This document shows, in pieces, positions 29,619-41,549 of a DNA stretch of 64,000 nt (position 1 is its first letter; every line of letters starts with the position of its first letter). The notes beneath the pieces were generated by a model. That model had not been told where the DNA came from. It ran no database searches and worked only from the letters and a program-made list of their open reading frames with translations. The stretch is from Gammaproteobacteria bacterium (GTDB lineage: Bacteria > Pseudomonadota > Gammaproteobacteria > Nevskiales > Nevskiaceae): assembly GCA_026398875.1 (NCBI GenBank), contig JAPLSB010000005.1, positions 157,552-221,551 of the forward strand. Direction: 5' to 3'. The position numbers were made by a program, and so were the translations under genes.

Positions 29619-30548
29619 ATGGATATTATCCTCGTCAGCCATAGCCGGGGTCGGACCTGGCGGCTGAGATTCGACCCGAAGCGGGTCTCGCACTGGTTGC
29701 CGCTGGCCGCCGGTGTGCTGGTGGTGCTGGGCCTGACCTTCTTCGCTGGCATGAGCCTGCGCGCCGATCGTGGTCTGCTGCCGAAGCGGCTGGTCGGCGT
29801 CTGGGACGAAGCGTTTTCGCAGCAGCGCGAGGAACTGGCGCTGGCCCGGGCCAAGGCAGAAGAAGACGCCAGCGCGTTGGCTCGGCGCATTGCCCAGCTG
29901 CAGGCTCACGTGATCCGGCTCGATGCTGCCGGCGCGCGGCTGACCCAGATCGCCAACATCGATCCCGCCGAATTCAATTTCGAGACACCACCGCCGGTCG
30001 GCGGCCCGGAAACCGAGGCTTCCGGTGCGCCGCCGGTGCTGGCCGACGTCATCAGCTCGCTGGATCGTCTGCAGACGCTGCTTGGCGACCGCGAGCGGCA
30101 GATGCGGGTGCTTGAGGATCTGCTGCTGGCCAGCCGCATGCAGCGCGACATCAAGCCGAGTGGCTGGCCGGTCGATGCCGGCTACATCACCTCCGGTTAC
30201 GGCAGTCGCACCGACCCGTTCACCGGTCTGCGCACGACGCATCCGGGCATCGACTTCGCGGCTGCCGAAGGCACGCCGGTGGTGGCCGTGGCCAGCGGCA
30301 TCGTCACCGAAGCGAAGGACGAAAACGGCTACGGCCAGCTTGTCGAAATCAACCACGGTAACGGCTATCGCACGCGTTACGGGCATAACTCGAAGCTGCT
30401 CGTGAAGCCGGGCGATCGCGTGCTGAAAGGCCAGCAGATCGCGGCGATGGGCTCGACCGGCCGCTCGACGGGGCCGCACGTGCATTTCGAGTTGATGCTG
30501 AACGGCGCAACCGTCAACCCGGCGCAGTACCTCGACGCGGCGCACTGA
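29619..30548 (+). CDS. Membrane-anchored M23 (LytM) peptidase
   Basis: Protein of 309 residues with one membrane helix (about 27-47), a coiled-coil segment (about 65-110) and a C-terminal M23 domain (about 195-305). The zinc-site residues are present: His and Asp in HPGIDFAA, and HVHFE. It is therefore probably an active murein endopeptidase rather than a degenerate EnvC/NlpD-type activator. It lies immediately upstream of secA, where many gammaproteobacteria keep the same gene. Confidence 0.9.
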   Translation: MDIILVSHSRGRTWRLRFDPKRVSHWLPLAAGVLVVLGLTFFAGMSLRADRGLLPKRLVGVWDEAFSQQREELALARAKAEEDASALARRIAQLQAHVIRLDAAGARLTQIANIDPAEFNFETPPPVGGPETEASGAPPVLADVISSLDRLQTLLGDRERQMRVLEDLLLASRMQRDIKPSGWPVDAGYITSGYGSRTDPFTGLRTTHPGIDFAAAEGTPVVAVASGIVTEAKDENGYGQLVEINHGNGYRTRYGHNSKLLVKPGDRVLKGQQIAAMGSTGRSTGPHVHFELMLNGATVNPAQYLDAAH

Positions 30549-30709
30549 GTTCCGGCGAACAGCGGCGTTGGCGCAGGCAACGCGCCGCCGCCGCCCGCCG
30601 CAGCGCTATTGAAAGCGAAACAGCCGCGCCAAAGCTCTGAGGCATAATCGACGCCTTTCGTCCGCACCGGGCGCGTTTTCGCCCGCGCCGCACTCAGACT
30701 TCGGAATCC

Positions 30710-33481
<2,772 letters not shown>

Positions 33482-33497
33482 TACCAAGAGTCGTCCG

Positions 33498-34718
33498 ATG
33501 CCCGTCAATCTCGAAGCCCCCGGCGCGCTCGCGCCGGTCGCTGGTGTCCGTCTCGGGTCCGCCGAAGCGGCGATCAAGAAGCCCGGTCGTCAGGACCTGC
33601 TGGTCATTGAACTCGCTGCCGGCTCCCGCGTCGCCGGCATGTTCACGCAGAACGCTTTCTGTGCCGCGCCGGTGCAGGTCTGTCGCGAGCGGCTGGCGGC
33701 CACGTCGAGCATTCGCGCGCTGCTGATCAACGCCGGCAATGCCAACGCGGCAACCGGTGCTCAGGGTCTGGCCAATGCTCGTGAAACAAGTGCCGCCGTT
33801 GCTGCAGCGATCGGCTGCGAGCCCGCACAGGTGCTGCCGTTCTCGACCGGCGTGATCGGCCAGCAGCTGCCGGTGGCACGGATGATCGACGCGATCCCGA
33901 AGGCCGTCGCCCATCTGCAGGCCGATGCCTGGAATGCGGCGGCGCGCGCGATCATGACCACCGACACGGTGCCGAAGGGCGCTTCGCGCACGGTCGCAAC
34001 CTCGCAGGGCGCGGTCACGGTGACCGGCATCGCCAAGGGCGTCGGCATGATCTATCCGAACATGGCGACCTTGCTCGCCTACATCGGCACCGATGCCCGG
34101 CTCACGGCGGCCGCGACCGACAGCCTGCTGAAGACGGCGGTTGCCGCTTCGTTCAACAGCGCCACCGTCGATGGCGACACCTCGACCAACGATTCCTGTG
34201 TGCTGTTCGCGACCGCGCAGGTCGGCGCTGCCGATGTCGATGCAGCGCACGCCGATTTTCCGCTGATTGCCGAGGCGGTCACCGACGTCTGCATCGAGCT
34301 GGCCCAGGCCATCGTCCGCGATGGCGAGGGCGCGACGCGCTTCATCACCGTCGATGTCGAAACCGCCGGCACGGTCGATGAAGCGCGGCTGGTCGCGTAT
34401 TCGATCGCCCATTCGCCGCTGGTCAAGACCGCGATGTTCGCCGGTGACGCTAACTGGGGTCGGCTGGCGATGGCGATCGGCAAGGCCGGCGTGCCGGGTC
34501 TCGATCCGGCCAAGGTCGACCTGTGGCTCGACGATGTGCGCCTGCTGGACGGAGGCGAGCCGCATCCCTCGTATCACGAGGATCTCGGTGCGGCGGTAGT
34601 GGCGAAGCCGGAGTTCACGATCCGCGTCGCACTCGGTCGCGGCACAGCCAAGACGCGGGTCTGGACCTGCGACTTCAGCTACGACTACGTGAAGATCAAC
34701 GCCGAATACCGCACCTGA
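33498..34718 (+). CDS. argJ: Bifunctional ornithine acetyltransferase / N-acetylglutamate synthase
   Basis: Self-cleaving enzyme of 406 residues that recycles the acetyl group in arginine synthesis. The autocleavage motif reads GMIYPNMATLLAYIGTDA, predicting cleavage between Ala190 and the nucleophile Thr191. TTDTVPKGA and GDANWGRLAMA are other family blocks, and it ends with the usual YDYVKINAEYRT. It follows secA by 16 bases. Together with argB at 6.7 kb it implies arginine synthesis by the cyclic route, if argB is functional. Confidence 0.95.
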   Translation: MPVNLEAPGALAPVAGVRLGSAEAAIKKPGRQDLLVIELAAGSRVAGMFTQNAFCAAPVQVCRERLAATSSIRALLINAGNANAATGAQGLANARETSAAVAAAIGCEPAQVLPFSTGVIGQQLPVARMIDAIPKAVAHLQADAWNAAARAIMTTDTVPKGASRTVATSQGAVTVTGIAKGVGMIYPNMATLLAYIGTDARLTAAATDSLLKTAVAASFNSATVDGDTSTNDSCVLFATAQVGAADVDAAHADFPLIAEAVTDVCIELAQAIVRDGEGATRFITVDVETAGTVDEARLVAYSIAHSPLVKTAMFAGDANWGRLAMAIGKAGVPGLDPAKVDLWLDDVRLLDGGEPHPSYHEDLGAAVVAKPEFTIRVALGRGTAKTRVWTCDFSYDYVKINAEYRT

Positions 34719-34726
34719 GGCGAGCG

Positions 34727-34948
34727 TCCTCGCGCCAAGGCGCCAAGGCGCAAAGCATGCTCACGCAAAGGCGCTAAGACGCAAAGAAGCAAAAGCGGGA
34801 AAAGCTTTTTGCTGGAGAGCTTTTCTCCGCGTCCTCGCGCAAAGGCGCAAGGCTGCCTCACGCAAAGACGCGAAGACGCCAAGAAACAAAAGCGGGAAGA
34901 GCTTTTGCTTGAAAGCTTTTCTCCGCGTCTTCGCGCCTTTGCGTGCGC
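34727..34948. repeat. Tandem copies of a palindromic intergenic repeat
   Basis: The argJ/hydrolase gap is filled by two direct copies of a repeat with about 97-base period (starting near 34760 and 34857), each running from CTCACGCAAAGRCGC to CTTTTCTCCGCGTC. The second copy is a near-perfect inverted repeat: 34859-34879 pairs with 34925-34945 at 20 of 21 positions. A third, degenerate start lies at 34731-34755. Related copies are at 38737-38854 and 50697-50784. Confidence 0.8.
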
Positions 34949-34961
34949 CTGCTTCGCCGCG

Positions 34962-35675
<714 letters not shown>

Positions 35676-35836
35676 GCGGGTGTGTCTCCTGAACGATGGC
35701 CTGAACGATGGCCTAAATGGTGGAATCTGGTGATCGATGCAATGAAGCAGGCTGCGCGGCGCGTGGCGCGCGGCAAATCATGCGGGTGCGATTGTGACGG
35801 CAGTGCGCCCGGCCTTGCGACCGGATTCGGCACGGG

Positions 35837-36787
35837 ATGCGTGTCATGAGCACGCTGCCGTTGATTCCGGTGGCCTGCGGCGTGTTGATCGACGGCGACG
35901 GTCGCCTGCTAATCGCCCAGCGGCCGGTCGGCAAGATCGCAGCCGGCAAATGGGAGTTCCCCGGCGGCAAGATCGAGCCGGGCGAAACCACGCTGGAAGC
36001 CCTGAGCCGCGAACTGCACGAGGAGCTTGGCGTCATCGTGCGTCGGGCGCGGCCGCTGCTGCGCTTCCGCCACGACTATCGCGACCGGCACGTGCTGCTC
36101 GACACCTGGTGCGTCGACGATTGGGACGGCGAGCCGGCATCGCGCGAGCAGCAGGCGTTCGCGTGGCGCGCGGTTGATGACCTCGCCGATCTCGACCTGC
36201 TGCCGACCGTGGCACCGATCATCAAGGCCTTGCGTCTGCCGCCGCTGTATGTGTTCACGCGACCGGATGCCACGCTGTTCGAGCTGCTGACCGGGCTGAC
36301 CCGCTTGCCGCGCGGTGCGCTGCTGCGGCTGCGGCTGCCCTCGCTGCCTGACCGTGAATACGCGGCCCTGGCGGCAAGCCTGCTGCCGGCGGCCCGCGCG
36401 GCCGGGCTGAAGCTGATCCTCGATCGCGATCCGGCGCTGGTCGCCTCGCTCGGCGCCGATGGCTGGCACGCCACCAGTGCCGCGCTGCGCCGCTATGGCG
36501 CGCGGCCGATCGCCGCCGATCGCTGGTTCGGGTGTTCGGTGCACACGGCCGATGAACTGCGCGCCGCGCAGATCGTCGATGCCGATTTCGCCGTGCTTGG
36601 CCCGGTGTTCGAGACCGCAACCCATCCCGGTGCGTCAGGCATCGGCTGGGCCGGCTTTGCAGCGCAGCGCGGCGAAGTGGCGTTGCCGGTCTACGCGCTG
36701 GGCGGGCTCGATCAGGGCGATCTCGGCGATGCGTTGCGTCACGGCGCGCAGGGCATCGCCGCGATCAGCGCGTTCTGGCCACACTGA
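35837..36787 (+). CDS. Nudix hydrolase fused to a ThiE-like domain
   Basis: Protein of 316 residues. Residues about 1-135 are a MutT-type Nudix domain with the box GGKIEPGETTLEALSRELHEELGV, complete in its catalytic Glu residues. After a linker, residues about 150-315 resemble a TIM-barrel thiamine-phosphate synthase (CSVHTADEL, DFAVLGPVFETATHPG, YALGGL). MutT homologues fused to a TenI/ThiE-like domain are known next to argJ and secA in gammaproteobacteria. The Nudix part probably cleans oxidised nucleotides; the role of the second domain is not established. An ATG three codons in is an alternative start. Confidence 0.88.
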   Translation: MRVMSTLPLIPVACGVLIDGDGRLLIAQRPVGKIAAGKWEFPGGKIEPGETTLEALSRELHEELGVIVRRARPLLRFRHDYRDRHVLLDTWCVDDWDGEPASREQQAFAWRAVDDLADLDLLPTVAPIIKALRLPPLYVFTRPDATLFELLTGLTRLPRGALLRLRLPSLPDREYAALAASLLPAARAAGLKLILDRDPALVASLGADGWHATSAALRRYGARPIAADRWFGCSVHTADELRAAQIVDADFAVLGPVFETATHPGASGIGWAGFAAQRGEVALPVYALGGLDQGDLGDALRHGAQGIAAISAFWPH

Positions 36788-36800
36788 ACGAACCGTTCAG
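36784..36800. terminator. Short hairpin between convergent genes
   Basis: Perfect inverted repeat ctgaacg-aac-cgttcag that contains both stop codons of the convergent Nudix and TetR genes. It has no T-run on either side, so it is only a candidate bidirectional stop. Confidence 0.3.
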
Positions 36801-37399
36801 CGCGGTGCGGTGATCAGCCGCGCCGCCATCGCTGCCAGCTCGTCGATCAGCTCCTCGCGTTCGAACATCGCCGGCGACGGCAGGCTCAGATAGCGCAGCA
36901 GCGTGAACACGATGCTGTTGATCAGGATGAAGGCGCGCGCGGGCGAAGGGTCGACTGCGCGCTCGCGGATCTGCGCCAGCGCATAGGCGCGCAGCAGGTC
37001 GAGCATGCGCTGCTCGAAGCGATGCAGGCCGCGAGCGATGTCGAGCCGATGCCAGTGGCGCATCAGCTCGCGCGCCAGCCCCTGGCGCGCCTCGAAGACA
37101 TCGAACGCGGCAATCAGCAGCGCCCGCGCGAAGGCCTGCGGATCGGCCCCGACGTTGATCGGCGCGACGCGGTCCACGGCGGCAATCAGATCGCTATTGA
37201 CCCGGTCCATGAGTGCTGCGACCAGCATGTTCTTGTTGTCGAAGTACTGGTACAGCGAGCCGACGCTGACCCCGGCGCGGGCCGCGACGCGCACCGTGGT
37301 CAGCGCTTCCAGACCATCGCGGGCGACGACGTCACCGGCGGCATCGATCAGGCTGTCGACGAGCACGCGGGCGCGCTGCTGGATCGGTTTCTTGCGCAT
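36797..37399 (-). CDS. TetR/AcrR family regulator
   Basis: One-component repressor of 200 residues. The N-terminal HTH runs from ARVLVDSLIDAAGDVVARDG through LTTVRVAARAGVSVGSLYQYFDNKNMLVAALM (about 10-60), the canonical TetR layout. The C-terminal ligand domain is unassigned. It is divergent from the MpaB-type oxygenase gene. An 18-base palindrome (37439-37456) between the two starts is the likely operator, so it probably represses both. Confidence 0.92.
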   Translation of the reverse strand: MRKKPIQQRARVLVDSLIDAAGDVVARDGLEALTTVRVAARAGVSVGSLYQYFDNKNMLVAALMDRVNSDLIAAVDRVAPINVGADPQAFARALLIAAFDVFEARQGLARELMRHWHRLDIARGLHRFEQRMLDLLRAYALAQIRERAVDPSPARAFILINSIVFTLLRYLSLPSPAMFEREELIDELAAMAARLITAPR

Positions 37400-37438
37400 G
37401 GGGAAGGCGAGTTGGACGCGAAGGGTTCGCGAATTGAA

Positions 37439-37456
37439 TGCGAATAAACATTCGCA
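37439..37456. promoter_or_regulatory. Probable TetR operator
   Basis: Perfect palindrome tgcgaat-aaac-attcgca, lying 40 bases from the regulator start and 39 bases from the preferred oxygenase start. The position in the middle of a 95-base divergent gap, and its AT-rich centre, fit a TetR dimer site that covers both promoters. Confidence 0.65.
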
Positions 37457-37494
37457 ATAGGGTGCGCGTCAAGCCCTCCCGCGAAACCAACGCC

Positions 37495-38721
37495 ATGACC
37501 CAGATAGCGCCCGGCTTCATCCCGACTCGCCATCGCCGCAGCGAACACATCGACGCCGTGCTCGGCAAGCTCGGCCGGATCATGCCGGCGATCGAAGCGC
37601 CGGACGCTGAACGCTGGCACCAGATCGGCGTGGCGCTGATGCAGGGCGATGCCGCGATGGATCGGCTGCTTGACGCGATGAGCCGCCACGGCATGCGCGA
37701 GGCCCGTCAGCAGTTCGAAACGGCGCTCACGCACGGCATCGACGCGGTGCCCAACACGCTGCCGGCGCTGCGCCAATTCATGGCCGAGGTCAGCACGCCG
37801 CCTGCCTGGCTTGATCGCGCCCGCGTCGAGCGCGGTGCCGAGCTGTTCCGCCGCTGCGGCAAGACCGCGTTCCACGTTGGCCGCAATGTCGCGCTGCTTG
37901 GCGGCTACCAGGCTTCGGCGTTCAATCGCACGCTGATCCTGACTGGCGCGCTGCAGAAAGGCCCGACGCGGCGGCTTGCCGAAACCGTGCAGTGGAAGCT
38001 CGACTGCACCGTCGAAGGCGGTCTGGAAACGAATGCGATCGGCTGGCGTTCGACCTTGACGGTGCGCTTCATCCACGCGCTGGTCCGGCGTACGGTCGCG
38101 GCCCGCCCCGACTGGCAGCTCGCGGACTGGGGCCTGCCGATCAACCAGGCCGACATGGGTGCCACGCTCTACGGCTCGCTGCTGGTGCCGGTGCTCGGCA
38201 GCCGCCTGCTCGGCATGCCGCAGACGCGCCGCGAGCGCGACGACGCGGCGCATCTGGTCCGCTATGTCGGCTGGCTGATCGGTGTCGATGAACGCTGGCT
38301 GGCCGACACCGAAACCGGTGGCGCCGCGCAGCTGCTGCAGTTCCTGCTCAGCCTGACCAACCCGGACGAGACCAGCCCGATGATGGCGCAGCCGCTGGCC
38401 TGGGAGCCGCTCAGTCGCGACTACCCGAACTTCGGCTGGCTGCGTGGCCGCTACGAGTACGCGAAGAACATGTCGATCAGCCGTGCGTTCCTGGGTGCGG
38501 AAGCGATGCAGCGGCTCGGCATTCCGACACGGATGCTGCCGTGGTATCCGCTGCTGGCGATCCCGCGCAACTTCGTGCGCCACAGCGTCAGCCGGGTGGT
38601 GCCGGGTGGCCGCAAGCGCGCCGCGAAGCGCGGCCGCGCCGCGCAGGAAGCCAATGTCAGGTCGATGGTGATGCAGCAGGGCGTGGCGGTCGGGGCATCG
38701 CTGACAGCGCCGCCGCACTGA
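37495..38721 (+). CDS. MpaB/latex-clearing-type oxygenase (DUF2236)
   Basis: Protein of 408 residues with the DUF2236 domain shared by fungal MpaB, bacterial rubber oxygenase Lcp and related haem b proteins. The segments RARVERGAELFRRCG, AFNRTLILTGALQKGPTRRLAET and TLTVRFIHALVRR carry the conserved Arg and His of the family. No signal peptide is seen, so it is probably cytoplasmic. I chose ATG 37495; the ATG at 37438 would place the palindromic operator inside the gene. The substrate is unknown. Confidence 0.8.
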   Translation: MTQIAPGFIPTRHRRSEHIDAVLGKLGRIMPAIEAPDAERWHQIGVALMQGDAAMDRLLDAMSRHGMREARQQFETALTHGIDAVPNTLPALRQFMAEVSTPPAWLDRARVERGAELFRRCGKTAFHVGRNVALLGGYQASAFNRTLILTGALQKGPTRRLAETVQWKLDCTVEGGLETNAIGWRSTLTVRFIHALVRRTVAARPDWQLADWGLPINQADMGATLYGSLLVPVLGSRLLGMPQTRRERDDAAHLVRYVGWLIGVDERWLADTETGGAAQLLQFLLSLTNPDETSPMMAQPLAWEPLSRDYPNFGWLRGRYEYAKNMSISRAFLGAEAMQRLGIPTRMLPWYPLLAIPRNFVRHSVSRVVPGGRKRAAKRGRAAQEANVRSMVMQQGVAVGASLTAPPH

Positions 38722-38736
38722 CGGGCAGATTGCTGA

Positions 38737-38854
38737 TCTCACGCAGAGAACGCGAAGCACGCAGAGAACAGCAAAACCAGGAAAAGCATTTTCCGTTCGT
38801 TTTTCTCTGCTTTTCTCTGCTTTTCTCTGCGATCTCCGCGTTCTCTGCGTGAGA
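38737..38854. repeat. 118-bp palindromic element with perfect 18-bp ends
   Basis: The ends are exact inverted repeats: tctcacgcagagaacgcg at 38737-38754 and its complement at 38837-38854. The interior holds three adjacent copies of ttttctctgc (38801-38830). It has no ORF. It follows the oxygenase stop by 15 bases and could also act as a terminator. Its CACGCA start and AGGAAAAGC core resemble the repeats at 34.8 kb and 50.7 kb. Confidence 0.8.
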
Positions 38855-38899
38855 CCGCCGTTGCCGTCCGGCGGCCGCAGCCAGCCAAGCCTGGCTGCG

Positions 38900-39094
38900 C
38901 TACGCCTCGTCGCCGTCGAAAGCGTCCGGGTCCGGTTCGACCGGAATCGCGTGGCGGCCGTCGAGCCAGGCTCCGAGGTCGAGCAGCTTGCAGCGTTCGC
39001 TGCAGAACGGCCTGAACGGATTGCGCTCGTCGAGGCGGCTGGAGGTGCCGCACTTCGGGCAGCGGGCAATGCGGATCGACTGCGTGCTGCTCAT
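38900..39094 (-). CDS. yacG: DNA gyrase inhibitor YacG
   Basis: Small zinc protein of 64 residues. Two Cys pairs, CPKCG and FCSERCK, form the treble-clef zinc site, and [12 protein letters not shown] is the family core. In E. coli YacG binds GyrB and inhibits gyrase. The ATG at 39094 is conserved; its start overlaps the zapD stop by 4 bases. The order zapD-yacG follows coaE on this strand, as in E. coli. Confidence 0.92.
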   Translation of the reverse strand: MSSTQSIRIARCPKCGTSSRLDERNPFRPFCSERCKLLDLGAWLDGRHAIPVEPDPDAFDGDEA

Positions 39095-39888
39095 GCGTGC
39101 TCCGTGTGGGCACCGGCCAGCGTGCAGCACTGCAGATGGAAAACGATGTCGTCGACGGTCTGGACGTTGCGCTGATTGACGTCGCCGAGCCGCATGAAGC
39201 GGAAGCTGAAGCGGTGCTTGCCGGCGCTGATTTCCGGATAGACATCGGCATCCGGCGGCACGTGCACGCGCAGCAGCGGGAACACGCCCTGCGGCACATG
39301 CAGATGCACGCCACCTTCGGCGATCTGTTCGGACGAAGCCGTGGAATCGCGCAGCAGGCGCAGGTACAGGCTGATCGCCGCCTGATACGGGCGCAGCTGC
39401 GAAAACCAGCGCGACAGATCGCGTTCGGTGTTCGCATACGGCCGTGACAACCAGCGGTGGAAGGCCGGCAGGTCGAACATGCAGGTGCCGCCCGGCACGC
39501 CGCTGCGGTTCAGCACCGAAAACAGGAACTCGTTTTCGCGCAGCACCGTCGACGGATGGGCGCCCGAGGCGTGCAGCGTGGTCAGCACGCTGGTGATTTC
39601 GGCCAGCACCGCGTCGAGCTTGGCGCGGTCGCAGTCCGGACGGGTGCGCAGGCGATTCAGCACGCTGCGCTGCTCGGTCAGGTCACGAATCAGTTCGGTA
39701 CGCAGATCGGTGCGACCAATCACCGACAGGATGTCGAGCAGCGTCTGCAGGCCGGAGCGGATTCCCCAGACCGTGGCATCGGCCGCGTGGTGGGCGTACT
39801 CGCCGAACAGAAATTCCAGGCGCAACAGCGATCGCGTCCGCTCGTTGAGCGGCTGCTCGAAGCTGACCCAATCGGGGGTACGGTCCAT
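39091..39888 (-). CDS. zapD: Cell division protein ZapD
   Basis: Z-ring-associated protein of 265 residues that cross-links FtsZ filaments. The N-terminal [19 protein letters not shown], the [14 protein letters not shown]... helical region and [16 protein letters not shown] are typical of YacF/ZapD. The ATG at 39888 was preferred to an upstream ATG because the family begins just before FEQPLNE. It lies in the conserved coaE-zapD-yacG group and complements the dcw cluster 13 kb away. Confidence 0.93.
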   Translation of the reverse strand: MDRTPDWVSFEQPLNERTRSLLRLEFLFGEYAHHAADATVWGIRSGLQTLLDILSVIGRTDLRTELIRDLTEQRSVLNRLRTRPDCDRAKLDAVLAEITSVLTTLHASGAHPSTVLRENEFLFSVLNRSGVPGGTCMFDLPAFHRWLSRPYANTERDLSRWFSQLRPYQAAISLYLRLLRDSTASSEQIAEGGVHLHVPQGVFPLLRVHVPPDADVYPEISAGKHRFSFRFMRLGDVNQRNVQTVDDIVFHLQCCTLAGAHTEHA

Positions 39889-39962
39889 CGAAACCTGATC
39901 ACTGGCGGCAGTCTCGATTGTGACCCGCGTCACTGCGAGCGGGCAAACCTTTCCGTCACAAA

Positions 39963-40568
39963 TCAGATGCTTTGGCCACTTCGCATGTACTGGGCATGCA
40001 GTCGCGCAACTTGCGCTTCAACGCTGAACTTCTCGTCACGGTTGTCGATCACGTCATCGGCCGCGTCGAGACGCCGCTCGCGGCTGGCCTGCGCGGCGAT
40101 CATCTGTCGCGCCAGCGTTTCGCTCGCGGCATCGCGGGCCGTGAGCCGCCGCAGCTGCACGTCTTCCGGTGCGTCGACCAGCAGCACGCGGTCGACCAGC
40201 GCGGTCATGCCGGCTTCGATCAGGATCGCGGCCGAATAGATGCAGTACGGCGCGGTCTGCGCGGCGCGCCACTCGGCGACTCTTCGGCGGATTGCCGGAT
40301 GGGTGATCGCCTCCAGCTTCTTCAGCTGTGCCGGATCGCCGAACACCACTTCGCGAAGTGCGCGGCGATCAAGCGTGCCGTCGCCATTGAGCATCTGCGC
40401 TCCGAAGGTATCGGCGATCTCGGCCAGCGCCGGTGATGGCGGCGCCACGACTTCGCGCGCGACGTCGTCGGCTTCCAGCAGCGGTACGCCAAGCGCGATG
40501 AAGGCTTTCGCGACATGGCTCTTGCCGCTGGCGATGCCGCCGGTCAGGCCGATGGTCAGCACACCCAT
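39963..40568 (-). CDS. coaE: Dephospho-CoA kinase
   Basis: P-loop kinase of 201 residues for the last step of coenzyme A synthesis. GLTGGIASGKSHVAKAF is Walker A (about 7-23). LLEADDVAREV and the THPAIRRR lid helix follow, and the LID segment carries the conserved Arg residues. It begins one base after the prepilin peptidase stop, so the two are co-transcribed. Confidence 0.96.
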   Translation of the reverse strand: MGVLTIGLTGGIASGKSHVAKAFIALGVPLLEADDVAREVVAPPSPALAEIADTFGAQMLNGDGTLDRRALREVVFGDPAQLKKLEAITHPAIRRRVAEWRAAQTAPYCIYSAAILIEAGMTALVDRVLLVDAPEDVQLRRLTARDAASETLARQMIAAQASRERRLDAADDVIDNRDEKFSVEAQVARLHAQYMRSGQSI

Positions 40569-40569
40569 G

Positions 40570-41436
40570 TCAGCGCCCCGCCACGACGCCGGACAGCGCG
40601 TCGCCCCAGATCAGCATCAGCCAGCCGGCACCGGCCAGATACGGGCCGAACGGAATCGGCACATTGCGATCGTGCTTCCTGAACACAATCAGGCCGACGC
40701 CGACCGTCGCTCCGACCAGCGACGACAGCAGCAGCATCAGCGGCAGCGCCGCCGCGCCAAACCAGGCACCGAGTGCTGCCATCAGCTTGAAGTCGCCATA
40801 GCCCATGCCGTGCTTGCCGGTGATGATCCTGAACAGATGGTAGATCGACCACAGGCTCAGATAGCCGGCGATCGCGCCCCAGATGCTGGCGCTCATGCCG
40901 ACGAACACGCCGAGCGTGCTCAGCGCCAGACCGATCCACATCAGCGGCAAGGTCAGGTCATCCGGCAGCAGCGTGTCGCGCAGGTCGATCACGGTCAGCG
41001 CGATCAGGGTCCAGGTGAACACGAGGGCTGCCGCAAGCTGCGGCGACCAGCCGAAACGCCAGACGCAGACCGCGGACAGCGCCGCGCTGGCCAGTTCGAC
41101 CAGCGGGTACTGGATCGAGATGCTGGTCTTGCAGTTCGCGCAGCGGCCTCTGAGCAGCAGCCAGGAGATCACTGGAATGTTCTGCCACGGCCGGATCGCG
41201 GCGGCGCAGCCGGGGCAGCACGATGGCGGATGGGTCAGCGAGATCTTCTTGCCGGGCTGCGCTTCGGCCGGCAGGTCGAGCAGGTCGCGGGCCTCGGCTT
41301 TCCAGTCGGCTTCGAGCATCCGCGGCAGCCGCAGGACCACCACGTTCAGGAAGCTGCCGACCAACAGACCGAGCAGGGTGGTGGCCACGCCGAGGAACAG
41401 CGGCTGGCTGGCAAGCGCGTCGAACAGGGCGGTCAT
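40570..41436 (-). CDS. pilD: Type IV prepilin peptidase / N-methyltransferase
   Basis: Polytopic membrane enzyme of 288 residues that cleaves and methylates type IV pilins and type II secretion pseudopilins. The N-terminal GSFLNVVVLRLP and a four-cysteine zinc loop (CCPGC at 73-77, CANC at 99-102) mark the methyltransferase part. The aspartyl protease pair is Asp151 (DLRDTLLPD) and Asp215 (GYGDFKLM). The upstream frame adds 19 residues without support. pilB and pilC, its usual partners, are not in the window. Confidence 0.95.
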   Translation of the reverse strand: MTALFDALASQPLFLGVATTLLGLLVGSFLNVVVLRLPRMLEADWKAEARDLLDLPAEAQPGKKISLTHPPSCCPGCAAAIRPWQNIPVISWLLLRGRCANCKTSISIQYPLVELASAALSAVCVWRFGWSPQLAAALVFTWTLIALTVIDLRDTLLPDDLTLPLMWIGLALSTLGVFVGMSASIWGAIAGYLSLWSIYHLFRIITGKHGMGYGDFKLMAALGAWFGAAALPLMLLLSSLVGATVGVGLIVFRKHDRNVPIPFGPYLAGAGWLMLIWGDALSGVVAGR

Positions 41437-41549
41437 GCGGCGGGGCGAAGGCGAACGAGGCGATGATCGTAACCGCTCGCCGGCCGGTCGCACGGTGCCG
41501 CCGCTCCGCGTCGCGATTGCGCGGAACAGCGGCCGTGCGGCAGTGCTGG

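Noticed and set aside
30609..30648. sigma-70 promoter TTGAAA...CATAAT ahead of secA
   Set aside because: The spacer would be 28 bases, far from the 16-18 needed.
34727..34948. CRISPR-like array
   Set aside because: There are only two copies, the repeats are palindromic and joined without unique spacers, and there are no cas genes nearby.
37438..37494. Longer start for the MpaB-type oxygenase at ATG 37438
   Set aside because: It would place the perfect palindrome inside the coding sequence, and the extra residues MRINIRNRVRVKPSRETNA look non-conserved.
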